Source: Acetobacter syzygii (GTDB lineage: Bacteria > Pseudomonadota > Alphaproteobacteria > Acetobacterales > Acetobacteraceae). Taken from it: 64,000 nucleotides of DNA. The stretch lies in the NCBI RefSeq assembly GCF_000964225.1, contig NZ_BAMZ01000010.1, positions 1-64,000 of the forward strand, in the 5' to 3' direction. The notes below the pieces were generated by a model, which searched no databases, was not told the origin of the DNA, and worked only from the letters and a program-made list of their open reading frames with translations. How positions within the stretch are numbered: the first letter of the stretch is position 1; each line of letters begins with the position of its first letter. The translations under genes were made by a program, and so were the position numbers. Below, in pieces: positions 1 to 8,473 of the stretch.

Positions 1-508
1 CCGGAAAACGGCCAAGAGTGGGAATCGGGGACGGGGCGTTCTTGTTGTCAGAACTGACCATGCGATTGTTTCCATCTTCTTTTTAGCGGGGAACGGCACA
101 CAACTGCCCTTCCAAGGCAGGGTGTAACGCCCCCCGGCGTGCCTTACATCGCGTTAACATGCCGACAGACATCGCGAACCAATGGGGTTTGGTTTAATGT
201 TTTGTGAAAGAACGCAAGCATGGAAACAAAAGTCACTGGCGATTGTGTCTTTTTTGCAACAGGGGTCGAAAAAGACTTGAGCTTGACAAACGAGGCCACC
301 TATATGCAGGCGAATACCTCATACACGCATGGCTATACATGTTCCGTGCCTGTCGCTCCTTCAAACAGTCCACTGGTGGAGTAGCAGGCCACGCTGGCAA
401 CAGGTCTGGTCACGCGCTTGATGGACAGACTCACTACTGATTTGTCTTAATTAACTTTACTACCAGTCACGATACGGGCGTTAAGTGGATGCGCCGAAGC
501 GGGGGTTT
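1..508. other. Leader/intergenic region upstream of hpnH
   Basis: No convincing gene is visible in this stretch. Positions 95-143 can fold into a small branched structure: an outer stem GGCAC/GTGCC, an inner hairpin CTGCC-loop-GGCAG (104-120) and a GCC/GGC hairpin (129-138). One frame from ATG 220 reads 54 codons to an amber stop at 382-384, then 21 more sense codons to TAA 448-450. The part after the amber has ordinary-looking codon choice, so this could be a decayed small gene, but no family is recognised. The left edge of the window may cut an upstream gene that I cannot identify. Confidence 0.3.
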
Positions 509-1720
509 ATGGCCGTACCGATAATGCAGGCCGTCAGGGTCGGCAGTTACGTTGTCAAACAGCACATTACGGGGCGCAAGCGCTATCCGCTGGTGCTTAT
601 GCTTGAGCCGCTTTTTCGCTGCAATCTGGCCTGTGCAGGCTGCGGAAAAATCGATTACCCAGCGGCTATTCTCAACCAGCGCATGACCGTGCAGGAATGT
701 CTGGATGCAGATGCGGAAGCAGGCGCACCAGTTATTGCCGTGGCCGGCGGGGAACCGCTGCTACACAAGGAAATGCCGGAAATCATCCGTGGGCTGATCG
801 CGCGCAAGAAGTACGTTTACCTGTGCACGAACGCCCTGCTGCTTGAGAAGAAGATGGATGATTATGAACCATCTCCCTTCTTCTCATGGGATGTGCATCT
901 GGATGGCGACAAAGCCCAGCATGATGCCTCCGTCTGCCAGGATGGTGTGTACGAACGTGCGGTTGCGGCCATTAAAAAGGCCAAGGCGCGCGGCTTCCGT
1001 GTGTCCATCAACTGCACCGTGTTTGATGGGGCAGACCCGCAGCGCATGGCCAACTTCTTTGATGAAGTGATGGCGATGGGTGTGGACGGGATTATGACTG
1101 CACCGGGCTACGCTTACGAGCGTGCGCCTGATCAGGCACACTTCCTCAACCGCCAGAAGACCAAGCAGCTCTTCCGTGATGTGTTCCGCCTTGGCAAGGG
1201 CAAGAAGTGGCGCTTTACGCAGTCTCCTCTCTTCCTCAACTTCCTTGCCGGGAACGAGCAGTACCACTGCACGCCGTGGGGCAAACCCCTGCGCAACGTG
1301 TTTGGCTGGCAGCGTCCGTGCTATCTGCTGGGTGAAGGGTATGCCAAGTCCTTCCGTGAGCTGATGGAAGACACCAAATGGGATGACTACGGCACCGGCA
1401 ACTACGAAAAGTGCGCCGACTGCATGGTCCATTCCGGCTATGAATCCACAGCGGTCATGGATGCTGTGCGCCGCCCCTGGCACATTGCCAAGGTTGCGCT
1501 GTTTGGCCCTGAAACCGAAAAGCCCATGGTGCCGGAAATCTCGCTCGCTAACCAGCGGCCTGCCCAGTATGTCTTCTCCAAACAGGTGGAAGAGCAGATG
1601 GAAGCCATTGCAGCGCGCAAGCCTGCCAAGGCCCCGCGCGTTAAGGTGGTACGGACCGAAGGGGCGAATGACGAGTCCCCCAAAGCCGCAGCTCCAGCAG
1701 AAAGCACTGCGGCAGACTGA
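509..1720 (+). CDS. hpnH: Adenosyl-hopene transferase HpnH (radical SAM)
   Basis: HpnH attaches the 5'-deoxyadenosyl group of SAM to the hopene skeleton, the first step in building the C35 side chain of bacteriohopanepolyols. The cluster-binding motif CNLACAGC (CxxxCxxC, residues 38-45) should ligate the radical-SAM 4Fe-4S cluster. The SAM-contacting motif GGEP follows at about residue 80, and the C-terminal domain typical of HpnH carries a further CADC pair near residue 302. The length of 403 residues fits the family, apart from a Lys/Ala/Pro-rich tail of about 30 residues. An in-frame GTG at 485 would add eight residues. ATG 509 is preferred because a G-rich ribosome-binding site lies just before it and family members start MAVP. 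A terminator follows, so this is probably a single-gene unit here. Other hopanoid genes are outside the window. Confidence 0.95.
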   Translation: MAVPIMQAVRVGSYVVKQHITGRKRYPLVLMLEPLFRCNLACAGCGKIDYPAAILNQRMTVQECLDADAEAGAPVIAVAGGEPLLHKEMPEIIRGLIARKKYVYLCTNALLLEKKMDDYEPSPFFSWDVHLDGDKAQHDASVCQDGVYERAVAAIKKAKARGFRVSINCTVFDGADPQRMANFFDEVMAMGVDGIMTAPGYAYERAPDQAHFLNRQKTKQLFRDVFRLGKGKKWRFTQSPLFLNFLAGNEQYHCTPWGKPLRNVFGWQRPCYLLGEGYAKSFRELMEDTKWDDYGTGNYEKCADCMVHSGYESTAVMDAVRRPWHIAKVALFGPETEKPMVPEISLANQRPAQYVFSKQVEEQMEAIAARKPAKAPRVKVVRTEGANDESPKAAAPAESTAAD

Positions 1721-1753
1721 TCCCGCGTTAAGCGAATCGGTTTTGCAAGCTAG

Positions 1754-1784
1754 AAAACGGCTCCCTCGGGGGCCGTTTTTTTAT
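1754..1784 (+). terminator. Rho-independent terminator of hpnH
   Basis: The stem aaaacggctccc pairs with the following ggggccgtttt around a short tcg loop and runs into a T tract. It lies about 35 bases after the hpnH stop codon. Confidence 0.85.
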
Positions 1785-1975
1785 GCGCACCCAAAAAAGA
1801 ATACCGATTTGGTCCGCTTTATCGGATGGGCAGACATACACTCCCCGCATGGAGTTGATGGGTGGGGTGGGTCGCACGTTCGGCGCTGGTCTCACGCGGG
1901 ATCATCCCTTATCGTGCGCAGCGGGGCATTTGTTGTGCAAAGCCCGCTATAGCAAAAGGCGTGTTGGTTTTACCC

Positions 1976-3277
1976 ATGGCACTTTCCATTCTTGTTATTT
2001 TCTTTCTGGTTTTTCTCAATGCTGTGTTCGCCATGGGTGAGCTGGCTCTTATTTCCGTGCGTAAGCCACGTCTGGCCCAGTTGCAGGAGAGTGGCGTGCG
2101 GGGGGCGGACCGCGCCATGCGTCTGGCGGAAGACCCCCAGATCTTCCTGCCCACCGTGCAGGTCGGCATGACTTTGGTTTCCATTCTGGAAGGGACGTTT
2201 GGCGGGGTTCAGATCGAAGCCCACCTGACCCCCATTCTGGAACGTTTTGCCGTGCTTAAACCGTTTGCTCCTCAGCTTTCCATGGTGGTCGTGGTGGTTT
2301 TTATTACCACGATCATGCTGGTACTGGGGGAGCTGGTGCCCAAGCAGCTGGCCCTGCGTGAACCCGAAAAAATGGCAGCCCGGCTGGCCATGCCACTGGA
2401 GATGCTGGCCAGACTGACAGGGCCGGTCGTTATGCTGCTGCGGGCCTCCTCCAACATGGTGCTGCGTTTGATGGGGGCGAGCGATGCAGTGAACCAGAGC
2501 CTGACGGAAGAGGAGCTGAAGGCCTACATTGCCGAAGGCGCACGTCTGGGCGTGCTGGAGCACGAGGAGCGGAGCATGATCGAACGGCTCCTGCGTCTGG
2601 CTGACCGGCCTGTGCGGGCGATTATGACGCCCAGAAATGAACTGTGCTGGATTGACCGCCACGCAGGGCGCGAAGCCTTGGTGCAACTGCTCAAGCAGAC
2701 AAGCTATGCCCGCATTGTTGTTTGCGAAGGTGGGGTGGATAACCCGGTTGGCGTTATTCTGGCCAAGGATATGCTGGACCGGGTGCTGGAGGGGATGCCC
2801 GTGTCCATAGAGGCGGGTATGCGGCCCATGGTTGTGGTGCCAGACAGCATTTCCGCCCTTGATATGCTCGAGCGGATGCGCAGCATTACACTGGGCATGG
2901 CCTTTGTGCTGGATGAATATGGTGCTTTTGAAGGGGTGGTCACCCCTGCCGACCTGTTTGACGCCATTGTGGGGGAAACCTCGCACGAGCAGCCCCAGTC
3001 CAGCCACCATGCAGCCAACGTGCCTGCGCCGGATGCGGTGATCGTGCTCGAAGGAACCGCCTCGGTGGACGAGATCAAGGATATGCTGGGTCTGCGTTCC
3101 TTGCCCGAAGAAGGGAGCTACCACACGCTTGGCGGCCTGCTGCTGGCCTTATTGCGGCGTGTGCCTGCAGCGGGTGACAAGGTGGCTTACGATGGCTGGC
3201 TGTTTGAGGTGCTGGAGGTTGAAGGTCGTCGGGTTGCCCGTGTGCGTGCCAGCCGGCAGGCACTGGCGGAGAATTAA
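1976..3277 (+). CDS. Hemolysin-family CNNM/CBS-domain membrane protein (TlyC/CorC-like)
   Basis: A 433-residue protein in the order of the UPF0053 family. An N-terminal DUF21 (CNNM) membrane domain occupies about residues 1-190 with several hydrophobic segments. A pair of CBS domains follows (about 210-335; the motif IMTPRNEL opens the first), then a C-terminal CorC/HlyC-type transporter-associated domain. Family members are linked to Mg2+/Co2+ efflux or membrane integrity; the 'hemolysin' label is historical. An open frame runs upstream to 1862, but the upstream peptide is unlike the family. ATG 1976 starts directly with a hydrophobic helix, so it is taken as the start even though its ribosome-binding site is weak. 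Convergent with the next gene across a strong shared terminator. Confidence 0.88.
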   Translation: MALSILVIFFLVFLNAVFAMGELALISVRKPRLAQLQESGVRGADRAMRLAEDPQIFLPTVQVGMTLVSILEGTFGGVQIEAHLTPILERFAVLKPFAPQLSMVVVVVFITTIMLVLGELVPKQLALREPEKMAARLAMPLEMLARLTGPVVMLLRASSNMVLRLMGASDAVNQSLTEEELKAYIAEGARLGVLEHEERSMIERLLRLADRPVRAIMTPRNELCWIDRHAGREALVQLLKQTSYARIVVCEGGVDNPVGVILAKDMLDRVLEGMPVSIEAGMRPMVVVPDSISALDMLERMRSITLGMAFVLDEYGAFEGVVTPADLFDAIVGETSHEQPQSSHHAANVPAPDAVIVLEGTASVDEIKDMLGLRSLPEEGSYHTLGGLLLALLRRVPAAGDKVAYDGWLFEVLEVEGRRVARVRASRQALAEN

Positions 3278-3367
3278 CGGGTCCATGTTCTGTGTGGTGG
3301 GTGGAGCAGGCCCCACCGGAGGAGGGTGCGGCAGTGGGCCAGTAACTTCCCCACAGGTTGGTATGGT

Positions 3368-3402
3368 AAAAGGGGCGCAGCATGGCTGCGCCCCTTTTGT
3401 TT
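3368..3402. terminator. Bidirectional terminator between the CNNM protein and the transglycosylase
   Basis: A perfect 13-bp inverted repeat (aaaaggggcgcag / ctgcgcccctttt) with a 5-base loop has A and T runs on its two sides. It can therefore serve both convergent genes. Confidence 0.85.
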
Positions 3403-3449
3403 GGCCGTGTGGTCTGGTGGACCTGCGGCCTTACCGTATGACCTGAGGG

Positions 3450-5387
3450 TTAGTGCAGGGTGCTGGCCAGTGCGGTTTCGTCCGCAAAGTCGGGCCAGGT
3501 GCCATGGGCCAGCGCACTGAGGGAGGGGGCTGGCAGCTTCATTTTTGCTGCATAGCGCCACAGGTACGTCAGGGTCCGGTGCACGTAGTTCCGGGTCTCC
3601 TGATTGGGGAGCAACTCCATGAACAGGAGCGGATCGTCCGAGGAGGCAGCCAGATTTTCCCAGTGTGCCAGTGCATTGGGGCCTGCATTGTAGCTGGCCA
3701 GAAGGCGAATAATATCTCCGCCACGGGCTTCCGTATGGTTGGCCTGCTGGGTCAGCTTGGCCAGATACTGCACATAACGCTGCCCAATCTCCAGATTAAG
3801 GCTGGGGTCATGCAGGGCGGAGGCCGAACGCTCGAACCTGTGGTTGGGGTTGGTGGTGGAGGCACTGGTCACAAAATCTGCCGTTATGGGGCGGATTTGC
3901 ATTAATCCATGCGCCCCTGCACCCGATACGGCGTGGGCATCAAAGTTGGATTCCACGCGGGCCAGCGCATAAACCAGCGCCGGGTCCATGGTAAAGCCAT
4001 TGCGTGGTTTAAGCTGGGGCAGAGGGGTGTCATCCATGTTCTGCGCGGTTGCGGCCTGATTATGCAGGGAATCTTCCATCTCACGCGCAAGGTCATGCAG
4101 TCCGGCGGCATCTGCGACCAGTTGGAACGAGCGGGCCAGTGTTACGTCATGCAGGCTGGGCCATGCACGGCGCATGGCGTTTTCGGCCATTTCCGGCTCC
4201 CCGACCTGAATGAGAGCAAACACGCGGCGACCGACCTCGGTATTTCCAACAGCTTCCAGATCAATTTCGGTCAGCACCGGAGCAGAGGCAGCACTCTGGC
4301 TGGCATTGCCTGAGCTTTCCAGCGGGGCAAAGCTGGCCAGACCGTGGCGTTCGCTCAGCTTGTGGGGTGTTGTGCCTGAATGCAGCATGTTGCTGGCCAA
4401 CAGCCCGTAGAACGTCCGGGGGAAGGTTGCCGCATGTTGGAGCCAGAGGTGCTGGCTGTGCGGGTTGTTGGTTTTTTCGTACGTGCGGGCAGCCCAGAAG
4501 GCGTTTGCAGCCCGCATTTCCGGCGTGGCGCGTGGCGCGTGGGAGGCCCGCTCAAAAAATGGCGTTGCCTCGCTGTAAGCCTGCTTTTGCCACAGGGCCA
4601 ACCCGGCAATGTAACCTGCCAGTGCGTTTTGCTCATGTGCAACGCTCTGGGCCGTGCGGCTTATGTCCAACGCCAGATCGGTTTCCCCCGCTGCCAGCAT
4701 GGCCTGTGCCGTTTCGGCCTGTAACTGGGCCGCGTAGGCAGGGGTCATGCCCGGAGTAATGCTGATCAGGTGGAGGGCACTGTGCACACCCTTAAGGCCC
4801 CATGTCGTGCGTTCGCGCAATGTGCGGTCCAGCATGGGGTTGCGGGTGAACTCCTGCAATGGCCCAGCCGCCAGAGCGGCATGTTCAGGGGCCAGATGCT
4901 CGGCAGAAGGGGCCGCAGGCATAGGCCCACCCCGCTCGGACAGGCTTGCAAGGCGTGCCCACACGGCGGGTGCATCTGCGTAGCTGGTATATTGCTTGAG
5001 CCAGTTGCGCAGTTCGGTTGCGCTGGGGTGGTAGCTTGGGTTGAGGTAACGGTTTGCTTCAACCTCGCCCAGCAGCAATGAATCGGTCAGATGGGTGGTG
5101 CTGCTGATTGCCTCGGCAAAGGCTCCCATCCGCTGAAGCCGAAAAATGGTGCGGATATGGGTGGCTACATCGGGTGGTAGTGGTTTGGGTAGAGCAAGAT
5201 CATCCCCTTCCGGAAAAGCCCGGCGTGGCAGAACCATCGCAAGCTCTTCGCTGTGCGGTTCTACCCCGTGGTCCGGGGAACTGGCGTGGGCTCTCGTCGT
5301 GCTGACGGAAGCGCTGGCCAAAAGAGCGGCTCCAGCCAAAAAGGCTTTTGCCGCGATCTGATGAGGAATTTGACCTATCGCTCGCAT
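3450..5387 (-). CDS. Soluble lytic murein transglycosylase (SLT family)
   Basis: Cleaves the MurNAc-GlcNAc bond of peptidoglycan in the periplasm, giving 1,6-anhydro-muropeptides. The 645-residue protein begins with a signal peptide (hydrophobic stretch ending ...STTRAHA). It continues with a long helical repeat region resembling the superhelical U/L domains of Slt70, and ends with an SLT/lysozyme-like domain at about residues 470-620. The catalytic Glu sits in ALARVESNFD near residue 479, followed by GLMQI and the ASYNAGP motif. These are the standard SLT landmarks, so the enzyme should be active. It faces the CNNM gene across a bidirectional terminator. It may supply muropeptides to the amino-sugar genes at 27.6-32.4 kb, which is inference. 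Confidence 0.92.
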   Translation of the reverse strand: MRAIGQIPHQIAAKAFLAGAALLASASVSTTRAHASSPDHGVEPHSEELAMVLPRRAFPEGDDLALPKPLPPDVATHIRTIFRLQRMGAFAEAISSTTHLTDSLLLGEVEANRYLNPSYHPSATELRNWLKQYTSYADAPAVWARLASLSERGGPMPAAPSAEHLAPEHAALAAGPLQEFTRNPMLDRTLRERTTWGLKGVHSALHLISITPGMTPAYAAQLQAETAQAMLAAGETDLALDISRTAQSVAHEQNALAGYIAGLALWQKQAYSEATPFFERASHAPRATPEMRAANAFWAARTYEKTNNPHSQHLWLQHAATFPRTFYGLLASNMLHSGTTPHKLSERHGLASFAPLESSGNASQSAASAPVLTEIDLEAVGNTEVGRRVFALIQVGEPEMAENAMRRAWPSLHDVTLARSFQLVADAAGLHDLAREMEDSLHNQAATAQNMDDTPLPQLKPRNGFTMDPALVYALARVESNFDAHAVSGAGAHGLMQIRPITADFVTSASTTNPNHRFERSASALHDPSLNLEIGQRYVQYLAKLTQQANHTEARGGDIIRLLASYNAGPNALAHWENLAASSDDPLLFMELLPNQETRNYVHRTLTYLWRYAAKMKLPAPSLSALAHGTWPDFADETALASTLH

Positions 5388-5598
5388 GGCTGGCGGGGTC
5401 TAGGCGTTTTGCGCGCAAAAAGCAAGTTTACTCTGTGTAAACATTGGTCGGGGCGTTTCAAAAACTGTTTGGGTGTTTGCCGTAACGCGCCGGTTGTTGC
5501 TTGCGGAGTTCTTTGTTTTCCAAAGGTATTTGGCGTTATTTCATTCTGTAATTCTTTGTGAGGTGGGGAACGATATTTCCGGCGTGGTAATGGTTGCT

Positions 5599-6459
5599 TT
5601 ACGGGTCGTCCCGCAGTGTTTTCATGACCATCATCAGCGTTTGCCATATCTCCCTGCGTGCCGTGGGGGAGGCCCGGAGCTGGAGCGGATGACGCATGAC
5701 CACAGCGGGAATGGTCGGACCATCTGGCAGGGTCAGCGCGCTCCATTCGCGGCGTTGGGCAGGGGTGTCCCTGCCGAGCAGCATGGTTGCTGGCAGGCGG
5801 CCGCACAGCACAAGGCGGCGGGGGGCAAACAGGGTAATGGCCCGCTGTAAAAAGGGTACGCATATCCGTTGTTCCGCATCCGACGGGGGGCGGCCACCGG
5901 GCGGACGCCACGGCAGGGCGGTGGCAAGGGCCAACTGGCTGCGCTCCAGTGGAAGAGGGGCCAGCAGGGCGTCCAGCAGGGAGCCGCACAGACCGGCAAA
6001 AACCTGCCCGCTCCGGTCCTCATCCGCATCAGGCGCTTCCCCGATCAGCATCAGGGGGGCGTTGTGCGGGCCGGTCGGTGCCAGTGTGTGCATGGCCGTT
6101 GCATGGAGGGAGCAGGCGGCAAAGCCTTCCATAGCCGCACGCAGGGCATCGGGTGTTGTGGCCTGTGCCGCCGCATGTTGGGCAAGGGCAATGGACTCGC
6201 CCAGACTTGTTACACCTGCTGCTGCCGCTGGGGTGGCGGCCATTGGGGGCGTTTGGGGGGGGGCTGGCTGGTGGTGTGTGGTGTGTGGCCCCGCGGCTGG
6301 TGCGCCCGGTGTTACGCCCGATCCGGCCCGTGTTGGCGCGGCAGGGAGCCGGAACGCCCCCGCTCCGGTCTGGCGGTGGTCCGTGGCCTGATCGGTTACG
6401 GCGGTATCCACCCCCCATTCAGTATAGAGGCGGAGGAGGGAGAGGGCGTCTTGCATCAT
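5599..6459 (-). CDS. Uracil-DNA glycosylase superfamily protein (family 4-like)
   Basis: Removes uracil (or damaged bases) from DNA as the first step of base excision repair. The motif GEAPDADEDRSGQVFAG, followed by a leucine-rich stretch and WRPPGG, matches the family-4/5 uracil-DNA glycosylase core. MRHPLQLRASP near the C-terminus is the HPS/A motif 2. Only two of the four cysteines that bind a 4Fe-4S cluster in classical family 4 are visible: one in FAACSL and one in RICVPF. The residue before RPPG is Trp rather than Cys, so the cluster is probably absent. An Ala/Pro/Thr-rich linker of about 60 residues lies between a short N-terminal helix and the catalytic domain, and it contains a run of nine identical bases (6255-6263). 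Divergent from the TPR gene. Confidence 0.85.
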   Translation of the reverse strand: MMQDALSLLRLYTEWGVDTAVTDQATDHRQTGAGAFRLPAAPTRAGSGVTPGAPAAGPHTTHHQPAPPQTPPMAATPAAAAGVTSLGESIALAQHAAAQATTPDALRAAMEGFAACSLHATAMHTLAPTGPHNAPLMLIGEAPDADEDRSGQVFAGLCGSLLDALLAPLPLERSQLALATALPWRPPGGRPPSDAEQRICVPFLQRAITLFAPRRLVLCGRLPATMLLGRDTPAQRREWSALTLPDGPTIPAVVMRHPLQLRASPTARREIWQTLMMVMKTLRDDP

Positions 6460-6637
6460 TCAGACCGTATCACAGGCGGGGTGCGGAGCAGAATATGAAG
6501 CTGATGGTTTGGTGGTTTGGCATGAGCGCGGTAGAGAAAAACCAGCCGTTCATGTTGTTCCTCTCCGCTACGCTGGCAGATGTGGGGCGTGTGGTACGGC
6601 AACCCGGTGCTGCCGCCTCAGCTTGAATAGGGTTCTT

Positions 6638-8473
6638 ATGCTGTTTTGTCGCCTTATGCCTATGGTTTTCCTGTTGTCTGCCACAATGCTGGTGCCTCCG
6701 GCTCTTGCGGCAGCGCCCGAGCCTGCAAACGTTTTGCACAACAAAAGCAACCCGGTTGAGCCGGTGCAGACTGGGCGTGTCGATTCGCAAGCCTTCCTGC
6801 GTGGTATTGTGGCGGTTCATCTGGGGGATGATCTGGAGGCTGCCCAGGCTTATAACACTGCATTGCAGGCAGACCCCGCAAACATGGACCTGCTGCGGCA
6901 GGCTTTTGTGCGCAACATTATGGCCGGGAACCCGCAGGCGGTGGAACTGGCGCGGCAGGTGGATAAAAACATCCCAAGCCGCAGTGTTGTGTCCGCCATG
7001 GTGTTGGGGAACGATGCGGCAGTCCGCGGGGCATGGCCCGATGCGGTGCAGTATTATCATCGTGCGGGGGCGGACCCCATGGCCCACCTGATTCTGCCCC
7101 TGCTGCTCGCATGGTGCCAGCAGGCGCAAGGTCACGCGGATGCGGCAATAGAGAGCCTGCTCCATGCACAGACCTCCGTATTGCAACCGTTTTACACATT
7201 ACATGCCGGGATAATTGCGCAGGTTGCAGGCCAGTCCGAACGAGCGGGAGCCCTGTTCGAGCAGGCCCAGAAGATCATGCCGGGGTACGACATGCTGCTA
7301 ACGCGTTCCTACGCCGCATGGCTATGGGCGCATGGCAAGCAGGACAAGGCGCGCACCGTTATTCGCAAACTGGTGGAAACAGATGCCGTTCTGGCGCTGG
7401 CCGGACCAGCCTTGCAGGCCAATATTGCCCATTACCCCGTAACGTCCCCGCAGGCGGGCATTGCCCGTGGCTATGTGCTGACCGCATTTTTGCTGCGCCA
7501 GCAGGCGCGCGAACAGGCCCAGCAGGCCGCCAATCCGGAAAACGGAGCATTCAGCCAGCTTCAGTTTAACGAGGCCGCCCGCCTGATGCTGGGTTTTGCA
7601 CTGGCCATGGACCCGACACTGGCCGATGCCCGCCTGATGCTGGCGGAAATACAGGACGACGAACAGCATTTTAACGCCGCCCGCCAGACGCTGGAACGCG
7701 TGCCCCCGCAGGACCCGCTGGCCGCAGTGGCAACGCTCCGGCTTGCTGTGCTGGAGAGCGCTAACGACCATCCGGCAGATGCCATTCCCCTGCTCAGGCA
7801 TTTGGCCGAGCAGGTGCCGGGGCAGATTATTATTGAGCGCGAACTGGGCAGCGCCCTCAGCCAGACCAAGGACTGGCAGGGAGCCATAGCTGCCTATTCC
7901 CGTGCGATTGATCTGGCTAACGCACAGAAACGCCCGGACTGGACGCTCCTGTTCCTGCGCGGCATGGCCTACCATGAGGCGGGGGATTGGCCCCATGCCA
8001 AGGCGGATGCCCGGGCCGCACTGGCTTATGCGCCAGATGATTCGTTTTTGCTGAACTTTTTAGGCTACAGCATGGCCGAACAGCATGAAGACCTGAACGA
8101 AGCGGAAAAACTGCTACAGAAGGCCCATGCGCTGGATGCGCAGGATGCCGCCATAACCGACAGTCTGGGCTGGGTGCGCGTGGAGCGCGGCGACCTTGCC
8201 GGGGGCCTGCCCCTGCTGGAAAAAGCAGCGGAACAAACGCCAGAAGACCCGGAAGTCAATTACCATCTGGGCGAGGCCTACTGGCGGGCAGGGCGCAGGA
8301 CCGAGGCTGTGGACCAGTGGAACATGGCCCTTGGCCTGCACCCCAGTCCTGCGGATGAGGCTCTGATTCGCGCTGCCTTGCAAAAAGCAGGCGTTCCCGC
8401 CACAACCTCAGGCGCACAGGCCACGCCCGTGCCTGCCCAACCCGCCCCGGAACAAGGAAAGCACACGCCGTGA
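6638..8473 (+). CDS. Exported tetratricopeptide-repeat protein
   Basis: A 611-residue protein with a signal peptide of about 25 residues (ends ALAAAPEP) and many degenerate TPR units of 34 residues over most of its length. The clearest repeats are in the C-terminal half, around SFLNFLGYSMAEQHEDLNEA and PEVNYHLGEAYWRAGR. TPR proteins are scaffolds; in the envelope they often serve outer-membrane assembly or polymer export, but no partner is evident. The open frame extends to 6509, but the upstream peptide is Cys/Arg-rich and unlike a coding N-terminus. ATG 6638 leads directly into the signal peptide. The stop overlaps the GTG start of ispE, so the two are translationally coupled, a pairing also found in other alphaproteobacteria as far as I recall. 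Confidence 0.85.
   Translation: MLFCRLMPMVFLLSATMLVPPALAAAPEPANVLHNKSNPVEPVQTGRVDSQAFLRGIVAVHLGDDLEAAQAYNTALQADPANMDLLRQAFVRNIMAGNPQAVELARQVDKNIPSRSVVSAMVLGNDAAVRGAWPDAVQYYHRAGADPMAHLILPLLLAWCQQAQGHADAAIESLLHAQTSVLQPFYTLHAGIIAQVAGQSERAGALFEQAQKIMPGYDMLLTRSYAAWLWAHGKQDKARTVIRKLVETDAVLALAGPALQANIAHYPVTSPQAGIARGYVLTAFLLRQQAREQAQQAANPENGAFSQLQFNEAARLMLGFALAMDPTLADARLMLAEIQDDEQHFNAARQTLERVPPQDPLAAVATLRLAVLESANDHPADAIPLLRHLAEQVPGQIIIERELGSALSQTKDWQGAIAAYSRAIDLANAQKRPDWTLLFLRGMAYHEAGDWPHAKADARAALAYAPDDSFLLNFLGYSMAEQHEDLNEAEKLLQKAHALDAQDAAITDSLGWVRVERGDLAGGLPLLEKAAEQTPEDPEVNYHLGEAYWRAGRRTEAVDQWNMALGLHPSPADEALIRAALQKAGVPATTSGAQATPVPAQPAPEQGKHTP

Noticed and set aside
95-143. tRNA-Gly-like anticodon hairpin (CTGCC-CTTCCAA-GGCAG)
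   Set aside because: There is no acceptor stem and no T arm (no GGTTCRA), so it is not a tRNA gene.
204-440. Open frame of 78 codons starting with GTG
   Set aside because: Composition is Arg/Lys/His/Cys-rich with no family-like segment and no ribosome-binding site; a different frame here looks slightly better and is reported only as a weak observation.
1970-3124. 384-codon frame antisense to the CNNM/CBS gene
   Set aside because: It is a His/Gln-rich shadow of a gene with clear domains on the other strand.
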